DNA from: Hypericibacter terrae
GTDB lineage: Bacteria > Pseudomonadota > Alphaproteobacteria > Dongiales > Dongiaceae
DNA length: 64,000 nt
Reading direction: 5' to 3'
NCBI RefSeq assembly: GCF_008728855.1
Contig: NZ_CP042906.1
Location: 2,418,001 to 2,482,000 of the forward strand
In this document: piece by piece, positions 35,152-42,897 of the stretch
Position numbering within the stretch: position 1 is the first letter of the stretch
Layout of the letters: the number at the start of each line of letters is the position of its first letter
Position numbers and translations under genes: made by a program
Notes under the pieces: model-generated
What the model saw: only the letters and a program-made list of their open reading frames with translations
What the model was told of the DNA's origin: nothing
Databases searched by the model: none

Positions 35152-35223
35152 GGGCGCAGGCTCCTTCGGTTGGCGGATGGAGAGTATAGCAAATTCCAGG
35201 AGCGGCGGGCGATGACGGCCGCT

Positions 35224-35913
35224 CTAGGGCGTGCTGTCGCTCGATTGCGTGTCGCTCGGGGCGTCGCTGGCGACCGGAATGCTGTCGCCGGGCTCCCAGC
35301 CATCGAGCCAGGTCTGCAGGGGCAGCACCACGGCGGGGGACCCGTTGTCATAAAACCAGGAGTCGACCGCATAGCGTCGACCGGTCGCGATGTCGCGCAC
35401 CACGGCCGTGTTGTGCGCGAGGATCACGCCGCCACGATGGGCGGGCATTTCGATGGCGTGAAATCGCAGCAGGCCGTTGTCGGCGATCAGATTCAGATAG
35501 GTCGAGCTGTTGACCGCCTCGTCGACACAGTCGAGTTGCGTCGATTGATCGGCGACGGCGAGATTGCGGCCGACATCCCTGGCAGTGCCGGCTTGCGGGG
35601 CGACGAGCTGTTCCAACAGCCCGATCGCATTGGCGATGCGCCGGCGCTCCTCGACCGCGGTCTTTGGCGCAGGCTCGAACAGGGCGCGGACGCGGTTCCA
35701 ATCGCTGTCGTCGAGACGGACCGCCGTCTCGATGCGGCAATTGCTGCCATGGCAGACCTGAAGCTTCCCGGGCGTGGGCGCGTGCTCGACCAGGGAGCCG
35801 ACGCGATGCTCCTCCAGGTCGGTGCAGCCACCGAGGACGGCGAAGAGGAGCGAAAGCAGAAGGCAGAAACCTCCGCGAGCGGTGCGATCGATGGTTCGCT
35901 GTGCCATGCCCAA
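35224..35913 (-). CDS. Putative lipoprotein with Cys-His-Asp-like block
   Basis: A 229-residue protein. A lipobox (LFAVLGGC) at residue ~30 suggests an outer-membrane or periplasmic lipoprotein. The region LDCVDEAVNSSTYL ... HAIEMPAHRGGVILAHNTAVVRD ... YAVDSWFYDNG has a Cys, a later His and an Asp in an order reminiscent of papain/transglutaminase-like folds, but this is speculative. No named family is recognised. It is divergent from the exported protein at 36047. Confidence 0.65.
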   Translation of the reverse strand: MGMAQRTIDRTARGGFCLLLSLLFAVLGGCTDLEEHRVGSLVEHAPTPGKLQVCHGSNCRIETAVRLDDSDWNRVRALFEPAPKTAVEERRRIANAIGLLEQLVAPQAGTARDVGRNLAVADQSTQLDCVDEAVNSSTYLNLIADNGLLRFHAIEMPAHRGGVILAHNTAVVRDIATGRRYAVDSWFYDNGSPAVVLPLQTWLDGWEPGDSIPVASDAPSDTQSSDSTP

Positions 35914-36046
35914 TGCCGACGACGCCTGCGCCTTCCCCGATCATGCAAGCCTGCGCGGTCATCGCGCGGTTGGCAAGGCATGGTTGGCGGTCGGCTCACC
36001 TGCGGCCGGGATTGCCAGGCGCGCGGACCGGTTCCACACTCGGGTC

Positions 36047-36454
36047 ATGGGCAAAGGGAGTCGTGCAGGCCTGGGTCTGATGCTGGTCGCGGGGCTGGTC
36101 GGCGGTATGGCCGCAGGCGCCCGGGCCGGCTCGTCCGAGCATGACCAGCAATATGCCGCCTGGCGCGAGACCTATTACGGCGCCAACGTGATCGAATATT
36201 GCGGCTTCATCACCGACGAGGTGAAGGACGGGTTCCGGCGCAAGGTGCAGTTCCTCCGGGCCTGGAGCGGGATGCCGGCCGCCATCGAATGGCGGATCCG
36301 GGTCTGGGCGGCAGTCAGGGCCGACTATCAATATCTGGACCACAGCCTTGGCGGCCACCGGACCTGGTGTCAGACCGACGGCCTCAGCGCGGTGCGGAGC
36401 TTCCTCGCCTTCCGCCAGCGCGACATGGCGCGGGAAGCGGGGGCGACGGAGTAG
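36047..36454 (+). CDS. Small exported protein, hypothetical
   Basis: About 135 residues from the ATG at 36047, which begins a good signal peptide (GLGLMLVAGLVGGMAAGARA). The mature part has two Cys (VIEYCGFITDE and HRTWCQTDGL) and is rich in Trp and Arg (AAWRETYYGANVIEYCGF). No family is recognised. The frame is open back to 35774 but that part is antisense to the neighbouring lipoprotein gene. No strong ribosome-binding site is seen. Confidence 0.6.
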   Translation: MGKGSRAGLGLMLVAGLVGGMAAGARAGSSEHDQQYAAWRETYYGANVIEYCGFITDEVKDGFRRKVQFLRAWSGMPAAIEWRIRVWAAVRADYQYLDHSLGGHRTWCQTDGLSAVRSFLAFRQRDMAREAGATE

Positions 36455-36534
36455 GGGGCAAGACGGCGACTGAGCTTCGCATTTCTTCCTCACTTTGTGG
36501 GGTGAGGGGGCGGTGCACGCCAAGTGCCCCCATT

Positions 36535-36614
36535 GTCATCCCCGCGAAAGCGGGGACCCAAGTCGATCCAGCGCGTCGGGCTGACAGATGGGCCCCCGCT
36601 TTCGCGGGGGTGAC
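36535..36614. repeat. REP/BIME pair of the GTCATCCCCGCGAAAGCGGGG type
   Basis: Two inverted copies of a ~25-bp palindromic unit (36535-36559 and 36590-36614), both with a GCGAAAGC core. The antisense reading gives the VPAFAGMT peptide often seen where this repeat is mis-called as coding. The rest of the 36455-36912 gap holds no gene. This repeat class differs from the CCTCCCC type found elsewhere in the window. Confidence 0.9.
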
Positions 36615-36912
36615 GATAGAGCGTGTAGCGTCCGTCTCTGCGGACGGAAGGTGGCCCTGGCTCGTGCATTTGCGAAGGACAGTCACGCGCGATTGGCATG
36701 GCGTTTCGACCCAGGCCCATGTTATCGCTTGCCTCGTCATGATCCGTTCCGTTCTCGGCGCCCGAATTCGTCAGCTTTGGCTTGGCTCCGCGTGGCGCGG
36801 CCGGAACGGCGTTTGATGTTTTGACGTCTTCATCCGGTCTCGCGAACCTCGCGGGGGCCGGATCTTTCCCTTCCTCCGCGATCGTTCCCGGGATCTTTCC
36901 CCGCCCGAAGTC

Positions 36913-37899
36913 ATGAATGATTGCGTGATGTCCTCCCCTCCCAGCTCCGCCGCTTCGACGACCGTTCCCGCCGCGAAAACGCCGCTGCGCCCTGCCGTCG
37001 GCGGCGCGCTCTGGATCGGCTATGCGCTCGCCTGCACCGGCGCCACGCTGTTCGCGACCAAGGCGATCATCGTCAAGCTCGCCTATGCCCAGGGGGTCGA
37101 TGCCGAGACGCTGCTGGCGGTGCGCATGATCCTGTCGCTGCCGGTCTATCTCGCGATCGGCCTCCATACGCTGCTGCCCTCGCGGCGCGGTCCCTTCGAT
37201 CATGCGAACGGACGGCTGATCCTGCGCGCCGCCCTGGTCGGCGCACTCGGCTATTGGCTTTCCAGCTATCTCGACTTCAAGGGCCTCGAGCTGATCTCGG
37301 CGCAGTTCGAGCGCCTGATCCTCTTCACATACCCGTTCTTCGTCATGCTGTTCGGCGCGCTCTTCTTCCGCCAGCCGATCAAGCTCAAATCCCTGGCGGC
37401 CTTCACCATCAGCTATGGCGGTCTGCTGCTGCTGTTCCTGCGCGATTTCTCGCTGCTCGGCGAGGACGCGGCGCTGGGGGCGGGCTTCGTGATGGGGGCG
37501 GGGATCTGCTTCGCGCTCTACCAGCTGTTCGCCAAGGCCAGCATCCTGCAGATGGGACCGCGGCTCTTCACCTGCGTGGCGATGAGCGCGGCGTCGGTCG
37601 TGGTGATCGCCCAGTTCCTGCTGACCCATCCGGTCGGTCGGCTGGCGCTGACCCCGCATATCTGGCTGCTGGGCGTGGCGTTGGCGATCGGCGGCACGAT
37701 CCTGCCGTCCTTCTTCATGAACGCGGCGCTGCACCGGATCTCGGCGCAGGCCAACTCGATGATCGGGACCTTGAGCCCGGTGATCACGATCCTGCTGGCC
37801 GTCGCGATCCTGGCCGAGCCCCTGACCGGGCTCGACATGCTGGCGGCGGTGCTGGTCATTGTCGGCGTGGCCGTGGCAACTCTCGCGGACCGCCGCTGA
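36913..37899 (+). CDS. DMT/EamA family transporter
   Basis: A 328-residue inner-membrane protein with about ten transmembrane helices arranged as two EamA repeats (ALACTGATLFATKAIIVKLAYAQG in the first half; GAGFVMGAGICFALYQLFAKASI in the second). Members export or import metabolites; the substrate is not predictable. Its start at 36913 follows a low-complexity Ala/Pro/Ser leader, and the ATG at 36928 is an alternative. Confidence 0.9.
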   Translation: MNDCVMSSPPSSAASTTVPAAKTPLRPAVGGALWIGYALACTGATLFATKAIIVKLAYAQGVDAETLLAVRMILSLPVYLAIGLHTLLPSRRGPFDHANGRLILRAALVGALGYWLSSYLDFKGLELISAQFERLILFTYPFFVMLFGALFFRQPIKLKSLAAFTISYGGLLLLFLRDFSLLGEDAALGAGFVMGAGICFALYQLFAKASILQMGPRLFTCVAMSAASVVVIAQFLLTHPVGRLALTPHIWLLGVALAIGGTILPSFFMNAALHRISAQANSMIGTLSPVITILLAVAILAEPLTGLDMLAAVLVIVGVAVATLADRR

Positions 37900-37977
37900 C
37901 CTCATCCTGCTGACACAGCGCTGTCAGTGGCGTTCGTTCAGGATCGCCGCTCGTCAGAGACCGAGGGAGAGGGACGA

Positions 37978-38415
37978 ATGAGCGCGAAAGGCTTCGAGAC
38001 GAAAGCGGTGCGGATGGAGCCGATGCTGCTCCTGACCTTGCAGGCACCGGCGGACGACGTCGATCGCATCATGGCCGCGGTCACCAGGATCGCGCCGCTC
38101 GTCATGGGCAAGTATGACAGCAACGCCTATCAGTCCGGTGGCGGAATCGAATGGTACCGCCCACTCGAAGGCGCTGTCGCGGGAGCGGAGACGGAGGTAC
38201 GGAAGCGGCCGGGCACGGTCGAACTGTCTTTCGAACTGCCGCCCGACCAGGCGCTCGTCGATCGGGTGATCGAGACGATCTTCCAGACGCACAGCTACCA
38301 GGAGCCCGTGATACGGCTTCAGAATATCCTGAGCAGCCGCTCCAAGGGCCTCGACGACCGCGACAATCCCAACCGCTGGTGGAACACCACCGGCGACTGG
38401 AAGATCAGACCCTGA
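37978..38415 (+). CDS. Stand-alone NIF3/YqfO-insert-like domain protein
   Basis: A 145-residue protein. LLLTLQAPADDVDRIMAAVTRIAPLVMGKYDSNAYQSGGGIEWYRPLEGA and the C-terminal ELPPDQALVDRVIETIFQTHSYQEPVIRLQN match the PII/CutA-like insert domain of YqfO-type NIF3 proteins (the KYD...F.P..GA and HSY.EP patterns). No NIF3 metal-site domain is present. The ATG at 37978 has a GAGGGAGAGGG ribosome-binding region. It converges on sufU with an 11-nt overlap. The function is unknown. Confidence 0.75.
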   Translation: MSAKGFETKAVRMEPMLLLTLQAPADDVDRIMAAVTRIAPLVMGKYDSNAYQSGGGIEWYRPLEGAVAGAETEVRKRPGTVELSFELPPDQALVDRVIETIFQTHSYQEPVIRLQNILSSRSKGLDDRDNPNRWWNTTGDWKIRP

Positions 38416-38818
38416 CGGCCTGGGCGAGGGCGCGGAAGGGCAGCATCACGCAATCCTGCCGGCTTCTGACCTTGCGCACGGGCGCGAATTCCTCGACCGC
38501 ACTCCAGCCCGACGGCGCGGGGCCATCCTTCTGCAGGAAATGGCGCACCCGGTCGGTGAGGCCCGCCAGCGCATCGAGGGAAAGGCCGGGAGACTGCTCG
38601 ACGATCAAGGCGGACGCCGCCTCGCAGAGCAGGCAGCCGCGGGTGCGATGGCCGGCCGCCACGACCTTGCCGTCGACGATCTTCAGATCGATGGTGACGC
38701 GGTCGCCGCAGAGCGGGTTGTCGAGGGTCACGCTCTTGTCGGGCTGTTCCAGCCGTCCATAGGCGCGTCCCGCCTCGGCGCGCTGCGTCAATTTCTCGTG
38801 ATAAAGCTCGTCGGTCAT
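38405..38818 (-). CDS. sufU: SufU-type zinc-dependent sulfurtransferase
   Basis: A 137-residue protein of the SufU (SUF-type IscU-like) family. The zinc/sulfur ligand set Cys37-Asp39, Cys62 and Cys123 matches the spacing seen in Bacillus SufU (NPLCGDRV, RGCLLCEAASA, RQDCVML). SufU accepts persulfide from SufS. It is the last gene in the XdhC/XdhC/MocA/SufS/SufU chain; its ATG overlaps the sufS stop (ATGA). In this setting it could supply sulfur for molybdenum cofactor rather than, or as well as, Fe-S assembly. Confidence 0.9.
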   Translation of the reverse strand: MTDELYHEKLTQRAEAGRAYGRLEQPDKSVTLDNPLCGDRVTIDLKIVDGKVVAAGHRTRGCLLCEAASALIVEQSPGLSLDALAGLTDRVRHFLQKDGPAPSGWSAVEEFAPVRKVRSRQDCVMLPFRALAQAVRV

Positions 38819-40053
38819 TTGAACCTTTTCATCGCGTCCTCGAGCCCGGCGAGCAGGGCATCGACATCCGCGTCGTTGTTATAGGGTGCGAGGCTGGCAC
38901 GGGTGGTGCCGGCGACGCCGAAGCGCCGGGCCAGGGGCTGGGCGCAGTGATGCCCGCCGCGGAGCGCTACACCCTTGCGGTCGAGCCATTGGCAGAGATC
39001 GTGCGGGTGGATCCCGTCGAGCGTGAAGGAAACCACTCCGAGCCGGCCCTGCAGCCCGGTGGGTCCGATCACGCGCGCTCCTTTCAGGGCGCCGAGCCCG
39101 TCGAGAATGCGGCCGGTGAGGCGCGCTTCATGCTGGGCGATGCCGGCCCAGTCGAGCGCCTTGACCCAGCGGACGGCGGCACCCAGTCCCACCGCCTGCG
39201 CGATCGGCGGCGTGCCGGGTTCGAAGCGGCGCGGGATGTCGGCGAAGGTCGTTCCCGCATCGAGGTCCACCTGCGCGATCATGCCGCCGCCGCCCAGGAA
39301 GGGCGGCATCGCCGAGAGCAGCTCGCGCCTGCCCCACAGCACGCCGACGCCGTTGGGCGCATAGACCTTATGGCCGGAGAAGGCATAGAAATCGATCCCG
39401 AGCGCAGCCAGATCCAGCGGTCCATGCGGCGCGCGCTGGGCGCCGTCGATCAGAACCCGGGCGCCGACGCCGCGCGCCGCGGCCACGATCGGGCCGATGT
39501 CGGTGATGGCGCCCGTGACGTTCGAGCAATGGGTGAGCGCGATCAGGCGCGTGCGCTTGCTCACCATTGCGGGCAGGCGCTCGAGATCGAGCCGGCCTTC
39601 ATCGGTCACGGGCAGGACCTTGAGCGCCACGCCGCGCCGCGTCGCCAGCATCTGCCAGGGGACCAGGTTGCTGTGATGCTCGAGCTCGCTGACCAGGACC
39701 TCGTCGCCGGGCCCCAGGCGCTCGCCGAAGCTATAGGCCACCAGGTTGATCGAGGCGGTGGTGCCGCCGGTGAAGATGACTTCTTCCGCATCGGTCACGC
39801 CGAGATAGTCGGCGACGGCACTGCGTGCATCCTCATAGGCCGCGGTTGCGGCCTCCGCGAGTTGATGGACGCCGCGTGCCACATTGGCCCGCGCCATGGT
39901 CTCGTGGCGGCGCACGGCCATGAGCACGGCGGCCGGCAGCTGGGCCGTGGCGGCATTGTCGAGATAATGGAGCGGCAGTCCGCCGGGCGGTTCGGTCAGG
40001 ATCGGAAATTGCGACCGGCAATGATCGGGGTCGAAGGGCTTGGGCACTCTCAT
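38815..40053 (-). CDS. sufS: Cysteine desulfurase (SufS type)
   Basis: A 412-residue class V aminotransferase-fold PLP enzyme. The Schiff-base Lys229 lies in DFYAFSGHKVYAPNGVG, the catalytic Cys370 in LRGGHHCAQPL, and TGGTTASINLVA forms the PLP phosphate site. It removes sulfur from L-cysteine to give persulfide plus alanine. It overlaps the preceding MocA/MoeA-like gene by 4 nt and sufU by 4 nt. No sufBCD genes are here, which sets it apart from a normal suf operon. Confidence 0.92.
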   Translation of the reverse strand: MRVPKPFDPDHCRSQFPILTEPPGGLPLHYLDNAATAQLPAAVLMAVRRHETMARANVARGVHQLAEAATAAYEDARSAVADYLGVTDAEEVIFTGGTTASINLVAYSFGERLGPGDEVLVSELEHHSNLVPWQMLATRRGVALKVLPVTDEGRLDLERLPAMVSKRTRLIALTHCSNVTGAITDIGPIVAAARGVGARVLIDGAQRAPHGPLDLAALGIDFYAFSGHKVYAPNGVGVLWGRRELLSAMPPFLGGGGMIAQVDLDAGTTFADIPRRFEPGTPPIAQAVGLGAAVRWVKALDWAGIAQHEARLTGRILDGLGALKGARVIGPTGLQGRLGVVSFTLDGIHPHDLCQWLDRKGVALRGGHHCAQPLARRFGVAGTTRASLAPYNNDADVDALLAGLEDAMKRFK

Positions 40054-41696
40054 GCGGACCGGTCCCCGCCGCTCTTGCCTTCCTGCCGGCGCAGCGCTTC
40101 GAGGGCCTGGGGCGTGTCGACGTCGGTCAGGACGGCGTCGTCGGGCATCGCCACTTCGGCGACAAGCTCGCCATTCTCGGCGATCAGGTGGCGCGCGCCG
40201 ACATCGCCCTTGAGATGCGCCATGGGCTCGAAGAAGCGCCGGCCCCAGAGCACCGGGTTGCCGCGCTTGCCGTTGAAGGTCGGCACGCAGATGGCGCGAC
40301 CCTCGACCGGATTGAAGGCGGAGATCAGCCGGTCGAGCTGAGCCGGCGCTATCCGCGGCATGTCGCCCAGCAGCACCAGCACGCCGTCGATGGCGCTGTC
40401 CTTCAGCGCCGCGAGCCCGGCCGCGAGCGAGCTGGCGATGCCGCTCGCATAATCGGGATTGTGGACGAACTCGACCCTCCGATTGCCGAGGCTCTGGCGC
40501 ACCCGCTCGGATTCGTGGCCGGTCACGACCACGACGCGGTCGAGGCGCGCCGCCAGCGCGGCATCGACGGCATGATCGACCAGCGGCTTGCCCTCGAGCT
40601 CGGCCATCAGCTTGTTGGCGCTGCCCATGCGGCTGGAGCGGCCGGCCGCCAGCACGATCGCCGCGACCTTGGGCGCGCGCGGTGCCAGGCTCTCGCTGCT
40701 GGCGCGCGGCTGCGGACGGGTCGGGATCTCCTTGAGCAGTCCGCCCGCGCCCATCGCCATGATGTCCTGGCGCGTCACGGGCAGGTCCGCCATCAGACGC
40801 TGCAGCACCCAGTCGAAGCCGTTGAGCTTGGGCGAGCGCACGCAGCCCGGGAGCCCCAGCACCGGCTTGTCGCCGATATGGGCCAGCAGCATCAGATTGC
40901 CCGGATCGACCGGCATGCCGAAATGATCCACCCTGCCGCCGGCACGCGTGATCGCGGCGGGGAGCACGTCGCGCCGGTCGGTGATGGCCGACGCACCGGC
41001 GATCAGCACCATTTCCGCGCCGCCCTCGAGGGCGGCATCGATTTCCGCCGTGAGCGCCGCCTCGTCATGCGGGCAGCGGCGATCGCGCGCAGGCTCGCCG
41101 CCCAGGCCCGACAGGCGCTCGTTCATGATCGCGACCGTCTTGTCGATGACGCTTTCCTTGAGCCCCGGCAGGCGGGTCTGGATCAAGGTGACGGCCCGCG
41201 GCCGCAGGGCCGCGATGCGCAGGAGCGGCTCGCCCGCGAGCGTCCAGAGACAGCGCTCGAGGGCCTCGCCCGGCACGGCGAAGGGAATGATCTTGACGGT
41301 GGCCACCATGTCGCCCGGCGCCACCAGGTCGAAGGCGGGCAGGGTGGCGAGGGTGACGGCCTCGTCGACGGCATTGAGCCGGTCGAGCCGCGGCCGGTCG
41401 ACCACCAGCAGGCCATGGCATTTGGCGATCAGGTTCGATCGGCCGGTGAAAGGCGCCGCCACCTCGAGATTCTCGCCGCAGACGGCGGTCGCGATCTTGC
41501 GGGCGGCCTCGTCCTCCGCGACGTCGCCGGGCTCGAAGCGGACGACGGTGACGCGCTCGACGCCGGCAGCGGTCAGGGCGCGCAGATCGTCGGGCGAGAG
41601 CTTGCGGCCCTTGCGGAACGCCATCTTGCCCATCTTGATGCTGTGAACCAGCAACGCGCCTTCGGCCTCGCCGACGGGAAGGCTGGCAAAGATCAC
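40050..41696 (-). CDS. Molybdopterin-binding / NTP-transferase fusion (MoeA-like + MocA-like)
   Basis: A 548-residue two-domain protein. Residues ~1-330 resemble the MoeA/CinA molybdopterin-binding fold (IMNERLSGLGGE, EMVLIAGASAITDRRDVLPAAI, GLPGCVRSP). Residues ~345-540 form a GT-A nucleotidyltransferase (VAAIVLAAGRSSRMGSANKL, VLVLLGDMP, LTDVDTP), as in MocA/MobA, which makes the cytosine or guanine dinucleotide form of molybdopterin. It probably activates cofactor for the CoxL-like enzyme. The start is a GTG at 41696 forming GTGA with the XdhC C-half stop. Confidence 0.88.
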   Translation of the reverse strand: MIFASLPVGEAEGALLVHSIKMGKMAFRKGRKLSPDDLRALTAAGVERVTVVRFEPGDVAEDEAARKIATAVCGENLEVAAPFTGRSNLIAKCHGLLVVDRPRLDRLNAVDEAVTLATLPAFDLVAPGDMVATVKIIPFAVPGEALERCLWTLAGEPLLRIAALRPRAVTLIQTRLPGLKESVIDKTVAIMNERLSGLGGEPARDRRCPHDEAALTAEIDAALEGGAEMVLIAGASAITDRRDVLPAAITRAGGRVDHFGMPVDPGNLMLLAHIGDKPVLGLPGCVRSPKLNGFDWVLQRLMADLPVTRQDIMAMGAGGLLKEIPTRPQPRASSESLAPRAPKVAAIVLAAGRSSRMGSANKLMAELEGKPLVDHAVDAALAARLDRVVVVTGHESERVRQSLGNRRVEFVHNPDYASGIASSLAAGLAALKDSAIDGVLVLLGDMPRIAPAQLDRLISAFNPVEGRAICVPTFNGKRGNPVLWGRRFFEPMAHLKGDVGARHLIAENGELVAEVAMPDDAVLTDVDTPQALEALRRQEGKSGGDRSA

Positions 41697-42433
41697 GCCG
41701 CATGCTCCGGTGCGGGCGCTTCGCCGCCGACCGGCCCCTTGGCGCCGGCGCGGCGGACCTGCGTGATCTGGCCCAGGATCGCGACCGCGATCTCGGCCGG
41801 CGACATCGCGTTGATCGACAGTCCGACCGGCCCATGGATGCGGGCGAGGTCGGCTTCGGAGAAGCCGACCCGCCGCAGGCGATTCAGCCGCGCTCCGTGG
41901 GTCTTCCGGCTGCCGAGCGCGCCGATATAGAAGGCCGGCGAGTTGAGCGCGACCGTGAGCGCCGGATCGTCGAGCTTGGGATCGTGCGTGAGCGTGACGA
42001 TCGCGGTGCGGAGGTCGGGCGCCAGCCGCTCGAGCGCTTCGTCCGGCCAGTCGGCGCTCAAGGTCACGTCGGGAAAACGCGCATCGGTCGCGAAGGAACG
42101 CCGCGGATCGATCACGATGACGCTGTAGCCGGCGAGGGCCGCCATCGGCGCCAGCGCCTGCGAAATATGAACCGCACCCACCAGGATGAGCCGCGGGGCG
42201 GGCATGGTGGCCTGAAGGAACAACTGGCGCCCGGGAATATCGAGCAGGCCGCTGCGATCGGCCATCAGCCAGCGCCGGGCCTGCTCGAGGGCCTCGGGTG
42301 CCAGCGCCAGGTCGCCCGTCGCCGCGTCGGGATGCAGCAACAGCTGTTGGCCGCTGGCGAGATCGGTCACCAGCCCGACCGCCCGGTGCTGTCGGCGGTC
42401 GGCGACCAACCGGCGGAGCAGGGCCTCCCTCAT
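41693..42433 (-). CDS. XdhC family protein, C-terminal (Rossmann) half type
   Basis: A 246-residue protein matching the NAD-binding half of XdhC/CoxF (PRLILVGAVHISQALAPMAALAGYSVIVIDPRRSFAT; LTHDPKLDDPALTVALNSPAFYIGALGSRKTHGARLNRL; GPVGLSINAMSPAEIAVAILGQI). XdhC binds and protects molybdenum cofactor and mediates its sulfuration for xanthine-dehydrogenase-type enzymes. In single-chain XdhC proteins this half is fused to the N-half, which here is the separate upstream gene, overlapping by 4 nt (ATGA). Confidence 0.9.
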   Translation of the reverse strand: MREALLRRLVADRRQHRAVGLVTDLASGQQLLLHPDAATGDLALAPEALEQARRWLMADRSGLLDIPGRQLFLQATMPAPRLILVGAVHISQALAPMAALAGYSVIVIDPRRSFATDARFPDVTLSADWPDEALERLAPDLRTAIVTLTHDPKLDDPALTVALNSPAFYIGALGSRKTHGARLNRLRRVGFSEADLARIHGPVGLSINAMSPAEIAVAILGQITQVRRAGAKGPVGGEAPAPEHAA

Positions 42434-42753
42434 TCCACGGCCTCGACATAGACCTGCAGCTTGCCCCCGCAGGCGAGCCCGACCTCCCAGGCCTGCTCGT
42501 TGGTGATGCCGAAATCGAACAGCCGCGGCTTGGCGCCGGCCATGATCTCCTGCGCTTCCTTCACGACCGCGCCCTCGATGCAGCCGCCGGAAACGGAGCC
42601 GACCATCTGGCCGGCTTCATCGACCGCCAGCTGGCTGCCCACGGGACGCGGGGAGGAGCCCCAGGTCGCAATGACCGTGGCCAACGCCACCTTGCGGCCC
42701 TCGCTGCGCCAGGCCAGCACCTGGTCGATGACGTCCTGTTCGCTGCGATCCAT
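42430..42753 (-). CDS. XdhC family protein, N-terminal half type (CoxI-like)
   Basis: A 107-residue protein containing only the N-terminal XdhC domain: VALATVIATWGSSPRPVGSQLAVDEAGQMVGSVSGGCIEGAVV, with the conserved SGGC(I/V)E cofactor loop and a CGG site (LACGGKLQVYVE). The ATG at 42753 begins the domain; the longer frame is repeat DNA. It is the first gene of the five-gene overlapping chain and is separated from coxE by the palindromic repeat at 42780-42879. Confidence 0.9.
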   Translation of the reverse strand: MDRSEQDVIDQVLAWRSEGRKVALATVIATWGSSPRPVGSQLAVDEAGQMVGSVSGGCIEGAVVKEAQEIMAGAKPRLFDFGITNEQAWEVGLACGGKLQVYVEAVE

Positions 42754-42779
42754 GGTTCTGGTGCCTCTCTCATATATCG

Positions 42780-42879
42780 CGTCTTCCCCCTCCCTAGCCC
42801 TCCCCCCTTCGGGGAGAGGGGACAATCGCGATCTGTCCCCTCCCCCGCTTGCGGGGGAGGGCTAGGGAGGGGGAAGACG
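42780..42879. repeat. 26-bp inverted repeat with internal hairpins (CCTCCC type)
   Basis: The 26-bp arm at 42780-42805 is the exact reverse complement of 42854-42879. Inside lie two smaller hairpins (CCCCTTCGGGG near 42804-42814 and CCCCCGCTTGCGGGGG near 42842-42857). It fills the gap between coxE and the XdhC N-half gene and could form a long stem in mRNA. It is related to the repeats at 4.8, 24.6 and 32.3 kb. Confidence 0.85.
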
Positions 42880-42897
42880 TCATCCTACCACACCCGG

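Noticed and set aside
36384-36740. Minus-strand ORF with a VPAFAGMT peptide
   Set aside because: It is a translation of the REP repeat pair at 36535-36614, a known false gene call.
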